Source: Bernardetiaceae bacterium
Lineage (GTDB): Bacteria; Bacteroidota; Bacteroidia; Cytophagales; Bernardetiaceae
Length of the DNA stretch: 48,434 nt
Reading direction: 5' to 3'
Assembly: GCA_020832465.1 (NCBI GenBank)
Contig: JAFIER010000263.1
Span: 1 to 48,434, forward strand
Part shown: piece by piece, positions 26,793-36,300 of the stretch
Layout: each line of letters opens with the position of its first letter
How positions within the stretch are numbered: the first letter of the stretch is position 1
The notes under the pieces: model-generated
Seen by the model: only the letters and a program-made list of their open reading frames with translations
Told to the model about the DNA's origin: nothing
The model's database searches: none
Program-made: the position numbers and the translations under genes

Positions 26793-26874
26793 CATACTAC
26801 GATGCAAAAATGGGCTTAGAAATAACATTTCTTTGAGAAATGTTATTTCTGGAGGGAAAATGTACAGTAGCATG
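26793..26874. mobile_element. Family A MITE-like element, short copy A4 (82 bp)
   Basis: Ends CATACTAC and ACAGTAGCATG; contains ATGCAAAAATGGGCTTAG (the remains of the palindrome seen in A1) and the perfect stem AGAAATAACATTTCT / AGAAATGTTATTTCT (26818-26850). Flanked by a perfect 9-bp duplication ATTCTGAAC (26784-26792 and 26875-26883), so this internally deleted form itself moved or was deleted after insertion. Confidence 0.85.
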
Positions 26875-26901
26875 ATTCTGAACAGATATTTTGAGTCCTT
26901 A

Positions 26902-27348
26902 CTAATCCATTAGCTCGGCACGCAAATATTTCTGTATTTCTATTTCACCACCCGCTTCGGGAATTTCCTGTGTAGTAATTTCGTAATAAACAGCCATCTT
27001 TTTTCCGACATAAGCACTGGGGTTCTCATCGATTGTATCAAAAGTTTCATCGCCTTGAAAAATCATAAAACTTTGGCGTTCGCCTGCTTCGTCGTTGATG
27101 ACAAAATAAAAATAATCGCCTTGTTCGATTTCTACAAAAGTGCCTGCAATTTTTTGTTCATTGCTTTGAGGTACTTCTGGCTCATTAGCGTCTTGTGGGT
27201 CAGTATCTTCAAGAATTTGCTCTGTGGCAAGAGAATCTGAAGGTTGCTCTTCTTTATTGTTTTCGCTCTCGCCGCTACCGCCACAAGCAAAAAGTGCAGA
27301 TAGCGCAAAAACTAATGCAAAGGATAAAATTTTAATTGAGTTAAACAT
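26902..27348 (-). CDS. Small lipoprotein of unknown function
   Basis: 148 residues with a lipoprotein signal (hydrophobic 8-20, lipobox SALFAC with Cys 22), then an acidic, Glu/Ser-rich linker (about 25-65) and a small beta-rich domain (about 66-148; TFVEIEQGDYFYFVINDEAGE). The domain has an OB-fold-like feel, but I do not recognise a family. The GGSGES after the Cys is unlike the acidic export signal of surface lipoproteins in some Bacteroidota, so location on the cell surface is not supported. Convergent with the kinase gene across elements B3 and A4. Confidence 0.8.
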   Translation of the reverse strand: MFNSIKILSFALVFALSALFACGGSGESENNKEEQPSDSLATEQILEDTDPQDANEPEVPQSNEQKIAGTFVEIEQGDYFYFVINDEAGERQSFMIFQGDETFDTIDENPSAYVGKKMAVYYEITTQEIPEAGGEIEIQKYLRAELMD

Positions 27349-27465
27349 TGTCTTAGATATTTAAATTGGAGTTGCTTAGTGCAAAAGGCACTAAGGTTTA
27401 ATGTTTTAAAGTTAAGCATAAAAAAACTAAAAAAGGCTATTTGGAGAGGTAAAATATTTTTTTTG

Positions 27466-27533
27466 GCTCACATCACTATACCTTTATCATCTTTCAAAGA
27501 AATGTCATTGCTGGCTGGCCAAATATACAGTAG
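27466..27533. repeat. Decayed family A remnant
   Basis: The right end ATACAGTAGCATG and one half of the stem (AAAGAAATGTCATTGCT) remain; the left end (CATCACTATACC) is weak and there is no target duplication. A second half-stem CAGAAATGTCATTTCTGGCTGG lies at 27708-27728. These lie in the 658-base gap between the lipoprotein gene and the receptor gene. Confidence 0.45.
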
Positions 27534-27570
27534 CATGTTTTTTGCTATTAAAGCAGGTTCTACTTTGGAA

Positions 27571-27611
27571 GGGTGTACGTCAAGTTGGTAAATCCACTTA
27601 GGTAGTTTCAG
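27571..27611 (+). repeat. Repeat D, copy 1
   Basis: A segment reading GGTGTACGTCAAGTTGGTAA, then AT, three variable bases, and CTTAGGTAGTTTCAG. Related copies at 38988-39028 and 40739-40777, all in the same orientation; the other two run directly into a hairpin, this one does not. Confidence 0.65.
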
Positions 27612-27637
27612 CCTTTACAGTTTTTAAAGCTGTAGCC

Positions 27638-27683
27638 CGAAGCTCCAGCTCCGGAAGTGGCTTATAACGAAGCTGGGGCTTCG
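27638..27683. repeat. Repeat E (CGAAGCTCCAGC), copy 1
   Basis: Contains CGAAGCTCCAGCT, TTATAACGAAGCTGG and GGCTTCG, an imperfect palindrome related to the perfect one at 31490-31513 and to a fragment at 41764-41779. Dispersed GC-richer intergenic repeat of unknown role. Confidence 0.55.
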
Positions 27684-28006
27684 TACTACAGGCAGTAAAG
27701 TTTCCGACAGAAATGTCATTTCTGGCTGGTGAATGTCAAGGAGCATAAAAAATAATTATCTACGGTTTTTTGACAAAAATTTAGATGAAATATAAAGCCT
27801 GCTCAATATTTTTTAATCTTTTTTCGCTTTTTTAATAAAATATCTTATTATTGTTACCAAGTTCAGATAAACAATTCGCAATTTCTTAATATTCGCTAAT
27901 ATTAGTTTTTGCTAAACTTGTTTACCTTTGCAAATGACAAGAGGCAAATTCTTGTCTTCTCAAAATAAATTTGTTATTTACATTGACTAAAAAATTACTT
28001 AATCCA

Positions 28007-31000
28007 ATGAGTAAGAACAATTTACTATCATTTCTCCTTGTGTTTTTCGCATTGATAGGCGCAGGTGAGGTATTCGGACAAGGTGTTACAACTGGTAATA
28101 TTACTGGTTTTGTAAAAGGTACAGATGGTGAGACACTGCCAGGCGCCACAGTTATTGCTGTTCACACGCCAACTGGGACAAAATACGGTAGTATAACCAA
28201 TGCTAATGGGCGTTATGTAATCACTAACGTTAGAGTAGGTGGGCCCTATGAGATTAAGGTAAGCTATGTGGGTTATGCCGAAAACACACGCAATGATTTG
28301 TATGTATCTCTTGGAAGTACAACAGATGCCAACTTTGACTTGAGAGAAGAAGGCGTTGAGCTTAGCGAGATAGTTATTACTTCTGAAAGAAATGACTTAA
28401 TCAATTCTGATAGAACAGGTGCTTCTACTAACTTAAGCAATGAGCAAATTAACGAATTGCCTACTATTAGCCGTAGTATCAACGACTTTACTCGTCTTAC
28501 ACCACAAAGTAACGGTACAAGTTTTGCAGGTCGTGATAATCGCTTCAACAACTACACCGTAGATGGAAATATTTACAACAATAACTTTGGTCTAGGTTCA
28601 GGACAGTTTGCCGGTACTAATCCTATTTCGCTTGATGCGATTGAAGAGGTTCAGGTAAACCTCGCACCTTTTGATGTACGTCAAGGTGGCTTTACAGGTG
28701 CTAACGTAAATGCTATTACTCGCTCAGGTACAAATAAGTTTGATATTTCTGTTTACTCTTACTTCCGTAATGATCAACTCATTGGCGATAAAGTAGGCGA
28801 AGACAGGTTGAACCGTAACGACTCTGAAAATACAATCATGGGTTTTCGTGTGGGCGGACCGATTATTAAGAACAAACTTTTCTTTTTTGTAAACTATGAG
28901 CGGGAACAAGAAGCCGTTCCTGGTTTCAATAAAGTAGCAGCAAGAGATGGTTTAGCTCCTGACGGTCTTACAGTATCTCGTGTACCTGCTTCGCAATTAG
29001 ATTTTGTAAGAGAGCAAATGCGTGAAATTTATGGTTACGAGACTGGTCCTTACGAAGGCTATCCCTTTGCTTCTGAAGGAGAGCGTTTTAATGCCCGCTT
29101 AGACTATAATATCAATGATAAGCATAAAGTATCATTGCGTTATAACTCTTATGCTGCATTCCGTGATGCACCTACCAATGGAAACTCTATCCGCTTCATC
29201 AACACTCGTTTCCGTAATACGAACAGAACAGGTATTGAAGCTATGAACTTCCGCAATACGAACTACACTATAGACAACAATATCTCTTCTATTGTAGGTG
29301 AATTGACTTCAAGGTTTGGAGATAATATTTCTAATCAATTGAATGTAGGCTATACGTCTATCACTGATCCCAGACGTGGAATACCTGGCGGGCAAGCCTT
29401 CCCATTCATAGAAGTACTCGAGCCAGATCAAGGTGGTAACTTATTATACTACTTTTCATTAGGTAACGAATTATTTAGTGTAGGTAATTTGCTCGAAAAC
29501 GATGTACTCAACATTACCAATAACACTAGCTTTTTCTTAGGAAAACATACCGTTACAGCAGGTGTAAATTTTGAATCAATGACATTTGATAACGCCTTTA
29601 ACCCTACTTTTAACGGTTTTTATCGATTTACAAGCTATGATGATTTTGTAGCAGCTGTTATCAATCGCGATCCTACTGTGTATCCTGCTGCATTTGCAAA
29701 CTCATTTAGCTTTGACGGAAGCACTACACCGCCTACTGATCAAACTCGTTTTGGGCAGTTAGGCTTATACATTCAAGATGAGTTCCAAGTAAACGAACGG
29801 TTAAAAGTTACAGGTGGCTTGCGTGTAGATCTTCCTTTCTATCCTATTGATTTGCCACGAAACGAAAATTTAGATGCTTTGGAAAGAAATTTTACCGATC
29901 CAAGAGATGGTTCTACATTCCAACCTGATGTTTCTACATTCCCACGTGTTCGTCCGTTATGGTCTCCAAGAATCTCAGCTAACTGGGACGTATTAGGTAA
30001 TCAAACCCTACAAATACGTGGCGGAACAGGTATTTTCTCTGGTCGTATTCCTTTTGTGTGGCTATCTAATCAAGTAAATGGTAGTGGTGTAGTCCGTGGC
30101 GGACAAGGTTTTGAAGGTCAGGAAGTTATTGATAACGGTATTATATTTGATCCCGATGTTAATGCTTACAAACCCAATCCAGAAGACTTAGAGGCATCAC
30201 TCACCAACGAACTCAACATTACTGACCGTAATTTCAAACTACCACAAGTTTGGCGTACAAATATTGCCGCTGATTATGTGCTACCTGGTGGTATTGTGGC
30301 AACAGTAGAAGCCATCTACTCCAAAGATGTATCTACGCCTATTGCCATAAATCCAGTACTAAGAGAACCTGACGGACTCCTTGCCGGTCCCGACCAAAGA
30401 CCATATTGGGAAGGAGGTTACTCCAATGACGAGCAGTTTAGAAACGTTTTCCAACTTACTAATGCCCAAAGACAAGGAGATTATTACGCCGTTACCTTAC
30501 AAGCTCAAAAACGTTTTGACTTTGGTTTGAATCTAATGTTTGCTTATACGCATAGCCGCGCTCGCGATTATGGTCTTGATGGTGGTTCACAAGCCATTTC
30601 ATTGTGGTCTTCTATCGTATCTACGGATAGAAACGATCCTGATATTTCTTTTACTCGTTTTGATATTCCTAACCGTGTCATTGGTGCTTTGTCATACAAC
30701 ATCGGTAATACGACTACTTTATCTTTGTTCTATGAAGGAGCGTCTAACGGACGTTTTAGCTATACTTACTCTGGCGATTTTGGAGATAACGCACTGCGAT
30801 TGCTATATGTACCTCGTAATGCTAGTGAATTAAACTTTGAAGAATTCACTTCTGGCGGACGTACAGTTACCGTACAAGAGCAACAAGCAGCTTTTGATGC
30901 TTACATTGACGGCGATGATTACTTATCTGGCATCAGGGGTCAAGTAAGTGAGCGTAACGGCGCTCTGCTCCCTTGGGTTAATCGTTTTGACTTCCGTTTA

Positions 31001-31312
31001 GTGCAAAACATTCCTCTTGGAAAGCATAAAATGTTAGGTGCAGACTACCAGCATAAACTCCAACTTACATTTGATGTCTTCAATATTGGCAATATGTTCA
31101 ATAGTAATTGGGGAGTCCAAGCGATACCTGTTCAAGCAAACTTACTTAACTACAGAGGTAGAAATGCTAATAATGAACCTGTCTATCGCTTAAATTTCGT
31201 AGGAGGTACTTCTGAGTTCCCCACGGAGTTTTCAGATCTTAGTACAAGATCTATTGTAAACCTAAGCCAAACTTGGAGAGGACAAATCGGTATTCGTTAT
31301 ATCTTCAACTAA
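28007..31312 (+). CDS. TonB-dependent outer-membrane receptor, Oar-like
   Basis: 1101 residues. Signal peptide 1-26 (ending VFGQ), then a carboxypeptidase-regulatory-like beta domain (about 30-112; GFVKGTDGETLPGATVIA), a plug domain (about 125-235; SRSINDFTRLTPQSNG, YTVDGNIYNNNFG, NAITRSGTNKF) and a large beta barrel ending in IGIRYIFN. The layout and plug motifs match the Oar-like subfamily rather than SusC. No SusD gene follows, so it is probably not a glycan uptake pair. I use the ATG at 28007, which gives a proper signal peptide; the frame extends 12 codons upstream. A possible -7 box TACCTTTG lies at 27923-27930. A strong terminator follows. Substrate unknown; Oar homologues can transport proteins or peptides. 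Confidence 0.93.
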   Translation: MSKNNLLSFLLVFFALIGAGEVFGQGVTTGNITGFVKGTDGETLPGATVIAVHTPTGTKYGSITNANGRYVITNVRVGGPYEIKVSYVGYAENTRNDLYVSLGSTTDANFDLREEGVELSEIVITSERNDLINSDRTGASTNLSNEQINELPTISRSINDFTRLTPQSNGTSFAGRDNRFNNYTVDGNIYNNNFGLGSGQFAGTNPISLDAIEEVQVNLAPFDVRQGGFTGANVNAITRSGTNKFDISVYSYFRNDQLIGDKVGEDRLNRNDSENTIMGFRVGGPIIKNKLFFFVNYEREQEAVPGFNKVAARDGLAPDGLTVSRVPASQLDFVREQMREIYGYETGPYEGYPFASEGERFNARLDYNINDKHKVSLRYNSYAAFRDAPTNGNSIRFINTRFRNTNRTGIEAMNFRNTNYTIDNNISSIVGELTSRFGDNISNQLNVGYTSITDPRRGIPGGQAFPFIEVLEPDQGGNLLYYFSLGNELFSVGNLLENDVLNITNNTSFFLGKHTVTAGVNFESMTFDNAFNPTFNGFYRFTSYDDFVAAVINRDPTVYPAAFANSFSFDGSTTPPTDQTRFGQLGLYIQDEFQVNERLKVTGGLRVDLPFYPIDLPRNENLDALERNFTDPRDGSTFQPDVSTFPRVRPLWSPRISANWDVLGNQTLQIRGGTGIFSGRIPFVWLSNQVNGSGVVRGGQGFEGQEVIDNGIIFDPDVNAYKPNPEDLEASLTNELNITDRNFKLPQVWRTNIAADYVLPGGIVATVEAIYSKDVSTPIAINPVLREPDGLLAGPDQRPYWEGGYSNDEQFRNVFQLTNAQRQGDYYAVTLQAQKRFDFGLNLMFAYTHSRARDYGLDGGSQAISLWSSIVSTDRNDPDISFTRFDIPNRVIGALSYNIGNTTTLSLFYEGASNGRFSYTYSGDFGDNALRLLYVPRNASELNFEEFTSGGRTVTVQEQQAAFDAYIDGDDYLSGIRGQVSERNGALLPWVNRFDFRLVQNIPLGKHKMLGADYQHKLQLTFDVFNIGNMFNSNWGVQAIPVQANLLNYRGRNANNEPVYRLNFVGGTSEFPTEFSDLSTRSIVNLSQTWRGQIGIRYIFN

Positions 31313-31343
31313 GAAGTTCATAAAGAGTAAATCCGATTGATAA

Positions 31344-31390
31344 AAACAAAAAAGCCTAAATCTCGTTACGAGATTTAGGCTTTTTTGTTT
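31344..31390 (+). terminator. Strong intrinsic terminator after the Oar-like receptor
   Basis: Perfect 23-bp arms (31344-31366 and 31368-31390) with core AAGCCTAAATCTCGT / ACGAGATTTAGGCTT and flanking A and T runs; works in both directions by symmetry. 31 bases past the receptor stop. Confidence 0.9.
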
Positions 31391-31435
31391 CCTATAACTT
31401 TGAAAGGGCGCACGGCAACTTTGCTAAACTAGCCC

Positions 31436-31468
31436 AGAAATAACATTTCTTTAAGAAATGTTATTTCT
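31436..31468. repeat. Intergenic hairpin (AGAAATAACATTTCT type)
   Basis: Perfect 15-bp stem AGAAATAACATTTCT / AGAAATGTTATTTCT with a TTA loop, between the convergent receptor and porV genes. A separate terminator already serves the receptor. Confidence 0.8.
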
Positions 31469-31489
31469 ATAATTGATTTGTGTACCTGT

Positions 31490-31513
31490 ATAACGAAGCT
31501 CCAGCTTCGTTAT
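31490..31513. repeat. Repeat E, perfect palindrome copy
   Basis: ATAACGAAGCT / AGCTTCGTTAT with 2 central bases, followed by CTTCCGAAGCTAGCGCCTGG. Related to 27638-27683. It lies in the 373-base gap between the receptor and porV genes. Confidence 0.65.
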
Positions 31514-31685
31514 AAACTACTTCCGAAGCTAGCGCCTGGGGCTACATTAAAAAAAAATGTTAGTGCTTATTCTTGATGTTTGGTGCATACAGCAAGTAGA
31601 GCAAATCTATTATGCTACCAGGTTTCAATCAAAGTTGTTTAATTCTTAATTCTGAAAATTCTGATTCAGACAAAATAGCATTAGG

Positions 31686-32873
31686 CTATTTCCCCTTATT
31701 ACCATCAAAACCAAATAGAATAGAAAAACGAAGCGTATTTTCAAGCGGGTGGCGTTGCTTGACAGGCAGCAGATAAGCTACATCAAAACCGAGCACTTGA
31801 TAGCGCAAGCCTAATCCTAAAGTAAAATACTGACGGTCGCCTTTTTCAGCATGTTCGTGATAATACCCCCCTCGCAATGCAAAAAGATCATTATACCAAT
31901 ACTCCGCACCTATCGCCCAAATAAACTCTTTCAACTCCTCGCTAAATCCATCAGGTGCATCGGCAAAAGAGCCAAACATAGCACTCAAAAGTGGACGGTC
32001 AGGATTGCGACCCCGACGGATAGAACCATCGTTAGGGTCTATAATCGGTGGGGTAGGCACCATAAGTTTATTCACATCAAAGGCAATGGTGAATTTATTA
32101 AACTCATCAATTTCACCCGTAAAAGCCGAGCCTAAGCGCAAATTTGTAGGTATAAAATCTCTCTGCTCGGGGTCGTTGTAAGTGATACGTGCACCTACAT
32201 TAGAAATATTCAATCCAAAAGCTAATTTTGAAGGCATGCTCGAGATATTCAATTCCTTATCATAGAACATTGAAAAATCTACCGCTACGGTGTTACCAGG
32301 TCTTGCATCTTGGTTCGTACCTGTATTTGTAACATTACCCGCCAAATTTGAATGGATAAAACGCCCTGTACCCGCCATACTCAACTCTTGAGAAAGCTGA
32401 AAAGCAAAAGTACCATCAAAAGCTACCTCACGTGGATTAAAATCTTGGATAGGCAAACCGCGCGTATCAGTGAATTGCAACTCGCCCATATTGAAATAAC
32501 GCATCGAGAATGCCATAACCTGACGCTCGTTAATACGCGTAAAAAAACTGCCATAAAAAAGCCACATATCATTGACAATACCCGAAAGCCAAGGTGTATA
32601 AGACATGCCCATACCCCACTGTGTCTCTGCAAAGGCTAATTTAGAAGGATTCCAATGAATCGCATTAGCATCTGTGCTGGTCGCTACTCCGACATCTCCC
32701 ATACCGGCACCCCGTGCATCAGGAGAAATAGACAAAAATGGAACTGCCGTAGTGATAACTCGACGAGCAGTGTCCTGCCCTAAAATAACATTGGGATTTG
32801 TACCCTGTGCTTGTGCTGCATATACCATCGTAAAAAGCAGCAAGCTAAGCAATAATGGTTTTTTAAATCGCAT
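31686..32873 (-). CDS. porV: Type IX secretion system outer-membrane protein PorV
   Basis: 395-residue FadL-like outer-membrane beta barrel. Signal peptide 1-22 (AAQAQ). The start of the mature protein has the PorV hallmark TTAVPFLSISPDARGAGMGD followed by GVATSTDANAIHWNPSKLAF. PorV is the shuttle that takes T9SS cargo from the SprA/Sov translocon to the PorU sortase. I use ATG 32873; the frame extends 19 codons upstream without a signal-like start. porU lies upstream on the same strand, the usual pairing, but here 500 bases apart with a mobile element between. Confidence 0.95.
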   Translation of the reverse strand: MRFKKPLLLSLLLFTMVYAAQAQGTNPNVILGQDTARRVITTAVPFLSISPDARGAGMGDVGVATSTDANAIHWNPSKLAFAETQWGMGMSYTPWLSGIVNDMWLFYGSFFTRINERQVMAFSMRYFNMGELQFTDTRGLPIQDFNPREVAFDGTFAFQLSQELSMAGTGRFIHSNLAGNVTNTGTNQDARPGNTVAVDFSMFYDKELNISSMPSKLAFGLNISNVGARITYNDPEQRDFIPTNLRLGSAFTGEIDEFNKFTIAFDVNKLMVPTPPIIDPNDGSIRRGRNPDRPLLSAMFGSFADAPDGFSEELKEFIWAIGAEYWYNDLFALRGGYYHEHAEKGDRQYFTLGLGLRYQVLGFDVAYLLPVKQRHPLENTLRFSILFGFDGNKGK

Positions 32874-32998
32874 TATAATAAGTGTTAAAATATGAATTTG
32901 TTTGTACTGAAAATGGTGATCATTCAACACAAATCTATGATTATCAATAGTTTAGTACTTTAAATTCTGATAAAACTGTCAGCACTAACTCCTTTGAT

Positions 32999-33120
32999 CA
33001 TACTACTATACATTCGCTAGCCAGAAATAACATTTCTCAAAGAAATGTTATTTCTAAGCTCATTTTTCCATAGCTTGGGGTTTGCAAAGCCCAAGCTATG
33101 GAAAAATGTATAGTGGTATA
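32999..33120. mobile_element. Family A MITE-like element, best copy A3 (122 bp)
   Basis: Terminal inverted repeats CATACTACTATACAT and (complement of right end) TATACCACTATACAT. Flanked by a perfect 9-bp target duplication TCCTTTGAT (32990-32998 and 33121-33129). Contains stem AGAAATAACATTTCT / AGAAATGTTATTTCT (about 33022-33056) and a 48-bp palindrome (33061-33108) whose arms read CCATAGCTTGGG where A1 and A2 have GCATAGCGTGGG, with matching changes on the other arm. Same length as A2. It lies in the 500-base gap between porU and porV. Confidence 0.93.
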
Positions 33121-33300
33121 TCCTTTGATAAATGATTTGAGTGGGTAGAGTATTATTACATAGGCATTATTTAAATTTATGGTTTTGCAGAGTGCAAACA
33201 AAATCGTGGGCTAATTTACGACTATTTAAGAAGAATTTCAAAAATGACTTAAACTAAACGGTATTTTTATCTAAGATGCTTCAATTTGTTTTGTTTTTAT

Positions 33301-33343
33301 TTTAAAGAAATAACATTTTTGGCAAAAATGTTATTTCTTTAAA
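33301..33343 (-). terminator. 20-bp-arm hairpin downstream of porU
   Basis: Perfect arms TTTAAAGAAATAACATTTTT and its complement around GGC. It begins 30 bases after the porU stop. The core is the window-wide stem with ATTTTT/AAAAAT in place of ATTTCT/AGAAAT, and outer TTTAA/TTAAA flanks specific to this site. Likely end or stabiliser of the porU transcript. Confidence 0.6.
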
Positions 33344-33373
33344 ACTTGCAAAATGTTAGTTCTGACGCGCGCT

Positions 33374-36300
33374 TTAACGCATCAGCACTAATTTGTAATG
33401 CCCAAGCTCTACTTTATCGTCAAAAAGGGAGCGGATTTGTATGCGCAAAATATACATACCATTGGGCAAAGCCGCCCCTGATTGCTCACGCCCGTCCCAA
33501 GACATAAGCTCAAAACTCTCACTGCTATTGCGCACAAAAAGATTGCGCAGGTTTCTGACAAGCTGTCCTTTTGCATTGTACACTCTACCGCTCACCTCGA
33601 TATCCTCGCCTGCTCTGTTATGTGTGATACGAATTTGTGTGCGTTCTGAAAAAGGATTTGGATAGCTTACCACCTTGACCTCTACGGGGTCATTTTCTAC
33701 CACAAACTCAATTTCGGCTTCGGTATAATTACTCATAACGTCCCAGCCCGAGACTTTCAAGCGATGCCTGCCTGTCGGTAAATCTGATAACGGGAAGAGC
33801 ACACGCCCTTTGCGAAAATTATCCTGCTCGGCAAAATAGTATTCGTTAAGCACAAAAATTTGCTCATCGTTGAGCACAGCCTCTATATTTTGTCCGATGC
33901 CTAAGCCGCTAATATCCATACCATATTCTGTCTCAAAATCAGCGATAAGGACGGCAGAGGAGCGCACCCTCCCCCCATGCTGAAACGCTTCTGAATCCAT
34001 ATAGAGCTTGACGGTAGGCATCTCATTGATAGGCGGGGCAGGCTCGCTCGAGCCACCTACAAATACATCTTGGTAGCCATGTGCATCTCTTATTTGCGTA
34101 TTATGTGCGGCATAAAAACTAATTTTGCTACGCTCTGCCTTGTATTCAATATTTTTAGGTGCATAAAACTCCACCCTAAAGCGTCCTGCCTCGACCGTAG
34201 CCGTACCTCTAAAAAGTACGGTTTGCAACTCTGGAAACTCTATCGGCGGTGCATCATCACCCAAAGTACGCACCGTTACAGGATTATCAAATAAGCGCAA
34301 AGTAACCGTACCGTTAAAGTCAGCAATGCGATTACCCATGTGTTGCACCTCGCCCTCAATAACGACGTGCCCCTTTGCAGTAATCTGCTGGCTCTGCGTG
34401 CCATTTACTCGCATGCTACGCACAACAACCTGCTCCTGCGGATAAGCAATACGCAAAGAGGGGTCTCCTAAAAGCGCAAAATTACGGTTTTCAACCCTTG
34501 GATTTTTGTTTTTTGTACGCCTAATTACATCTCCTAATCTCGGCATTTCGCCCGAAGGCAATGGCTCAAGTATTTTAGTATAAAAATTACGCGCAAGCAA
34601 GTAGTTTGTATTTGAGTAAACAGGGCGTGTCGTTGTCAGCAAACTAATAGCCCCACCTCTCGGATTAAGCATAGCAAGCTCGCCACCAGAGTTTACATTC
34701 GGATTGTCGTAACGACCGAACTCACAAGTAGCTGTAATGAATAATGGCATGTTTGTTAAATTATTCCAGCGGCTAATTTGAGGGGTCTGTAGGATTTCTT
34801 CTGAAGCCCAGCCAGACTCCGAACCGTGTCCCATATAATTGACAATCAATGCACCACGCTCTACACTGCGATTGAGCTTTTCGCGTACAATAGGAGATTT
34901 TCTACCCGTTGAAGTAACCTCTTTAGGAAAAGCATCTATATAATATTTGCGAATATCGTAAGCACGACGAGAGGAATCTACAAGTTCAACGAGGCGTTCC
35001 GTATCTATTAAATGCGTATTGTTATCGCCGTCATCAGCATAAAAATCTATGCGATTGCGCCAATCTCCCAATGCTTCGTGCTTGCTGTAATGAATAAGTT
35101 TATCAACCATCTGCTCGGCTTGCTCGAGTGTGCGCACGGGCAGCCGCCCAATGCCGACTTCCATATCGTGGTCATTGCCGCTGGAGTTCTCTTCCCATAT
35201 TCCTTCATGGGGCTCTAAAAATCCGATATAATCATCTGATGAATAGCTAATTACAGGGTGTAGCGATTCTCTGGACTGATAAATAGGCACAAAATTATCG
35301 TCGTTCGGCATGCGTCCTTTATAATCAAAAGAGGCGTCGCCATAAAGCAATACGTAGCGCAAACCATCAGACTTTTCATACAAAAACTTGATAAAATCGC
35401 GCAAAGCGGTAAGATCTTGCTTACCCGATGAAAACTCATTATATACCTTATCCACACGCACTACTTGCACCGCCAAACCGTCATGGCTACGCCTAAACTC
35501 TGCCAAACGCTCGGCAGCTGCTTGAAAGTTCACATGTGTCAAAATCAAAAGATTAGGAGTCGGTAGGCTACGCAAATCTTGATTTTCTAAGCGTTCAAAA
35601 TTTTCGACCTTCAAAAACTCACTTTCTTCATGGAAGGCTGCAAATTCTATCAAGCTCCCCGCCGTGCGGGCATAAAAAGCATAGCGGTTGCCGCTCGAAT
35701 TTTGTACATTAATCAACTGCGGTCTTAATGGATTTTTTAAATTCCAAACCCTGATATTGCGATTACTTTCTATATCAAATCTTGTCGCATCAAACTGCAT
35801 CGCATCTACACTTCTAAAATAAAGCGGTGCGCTGGCTTCCATACGCAAAGCACGCTTATACTGCACACTGACAAAATCCAAATAACCAAAAGCATTATCC
35901 TCCTGCCGTTCATAAGTAATCCCAATTTCAAGCCTATTGCTACTCGGTGCAACGGCTTCGAAAACTTGCGCCCTGCGGTCTCCTTTGCGGGTATAAGTGC
36001 TAATGGGCAAGCCCTGCATCGTGATGCTGCCAAGAGGCGCGCCGTTGATTGCATACTGATAAGTCGAAGCTTGAGAAGAGAGTGCCATGACTGCTGAGTG
36101 CACTTTGAGCGGCTCGCCCGCTACCATGCCTTCAGTTTCAAAACGAATTGTATGGCTTCTTTGCAACTCAAAAAGCTCTCCGTACCAGTCTCGCCCCGAG
36201 CCTCCAGGCGCAAAGCGAATCGCTGCAAGGACATTGATGTCATCTTTTTCATAGTGTTTGATTTCATCAAAAATAGCGAGCGGCTCGCCGTCTATGGGCG

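Noticed and set aside
27379-27591. Open frame of 70 codons on the plus strand
   Set aside because: Built from decayed repeats (family A remnant, repeat D); no protein-like features.
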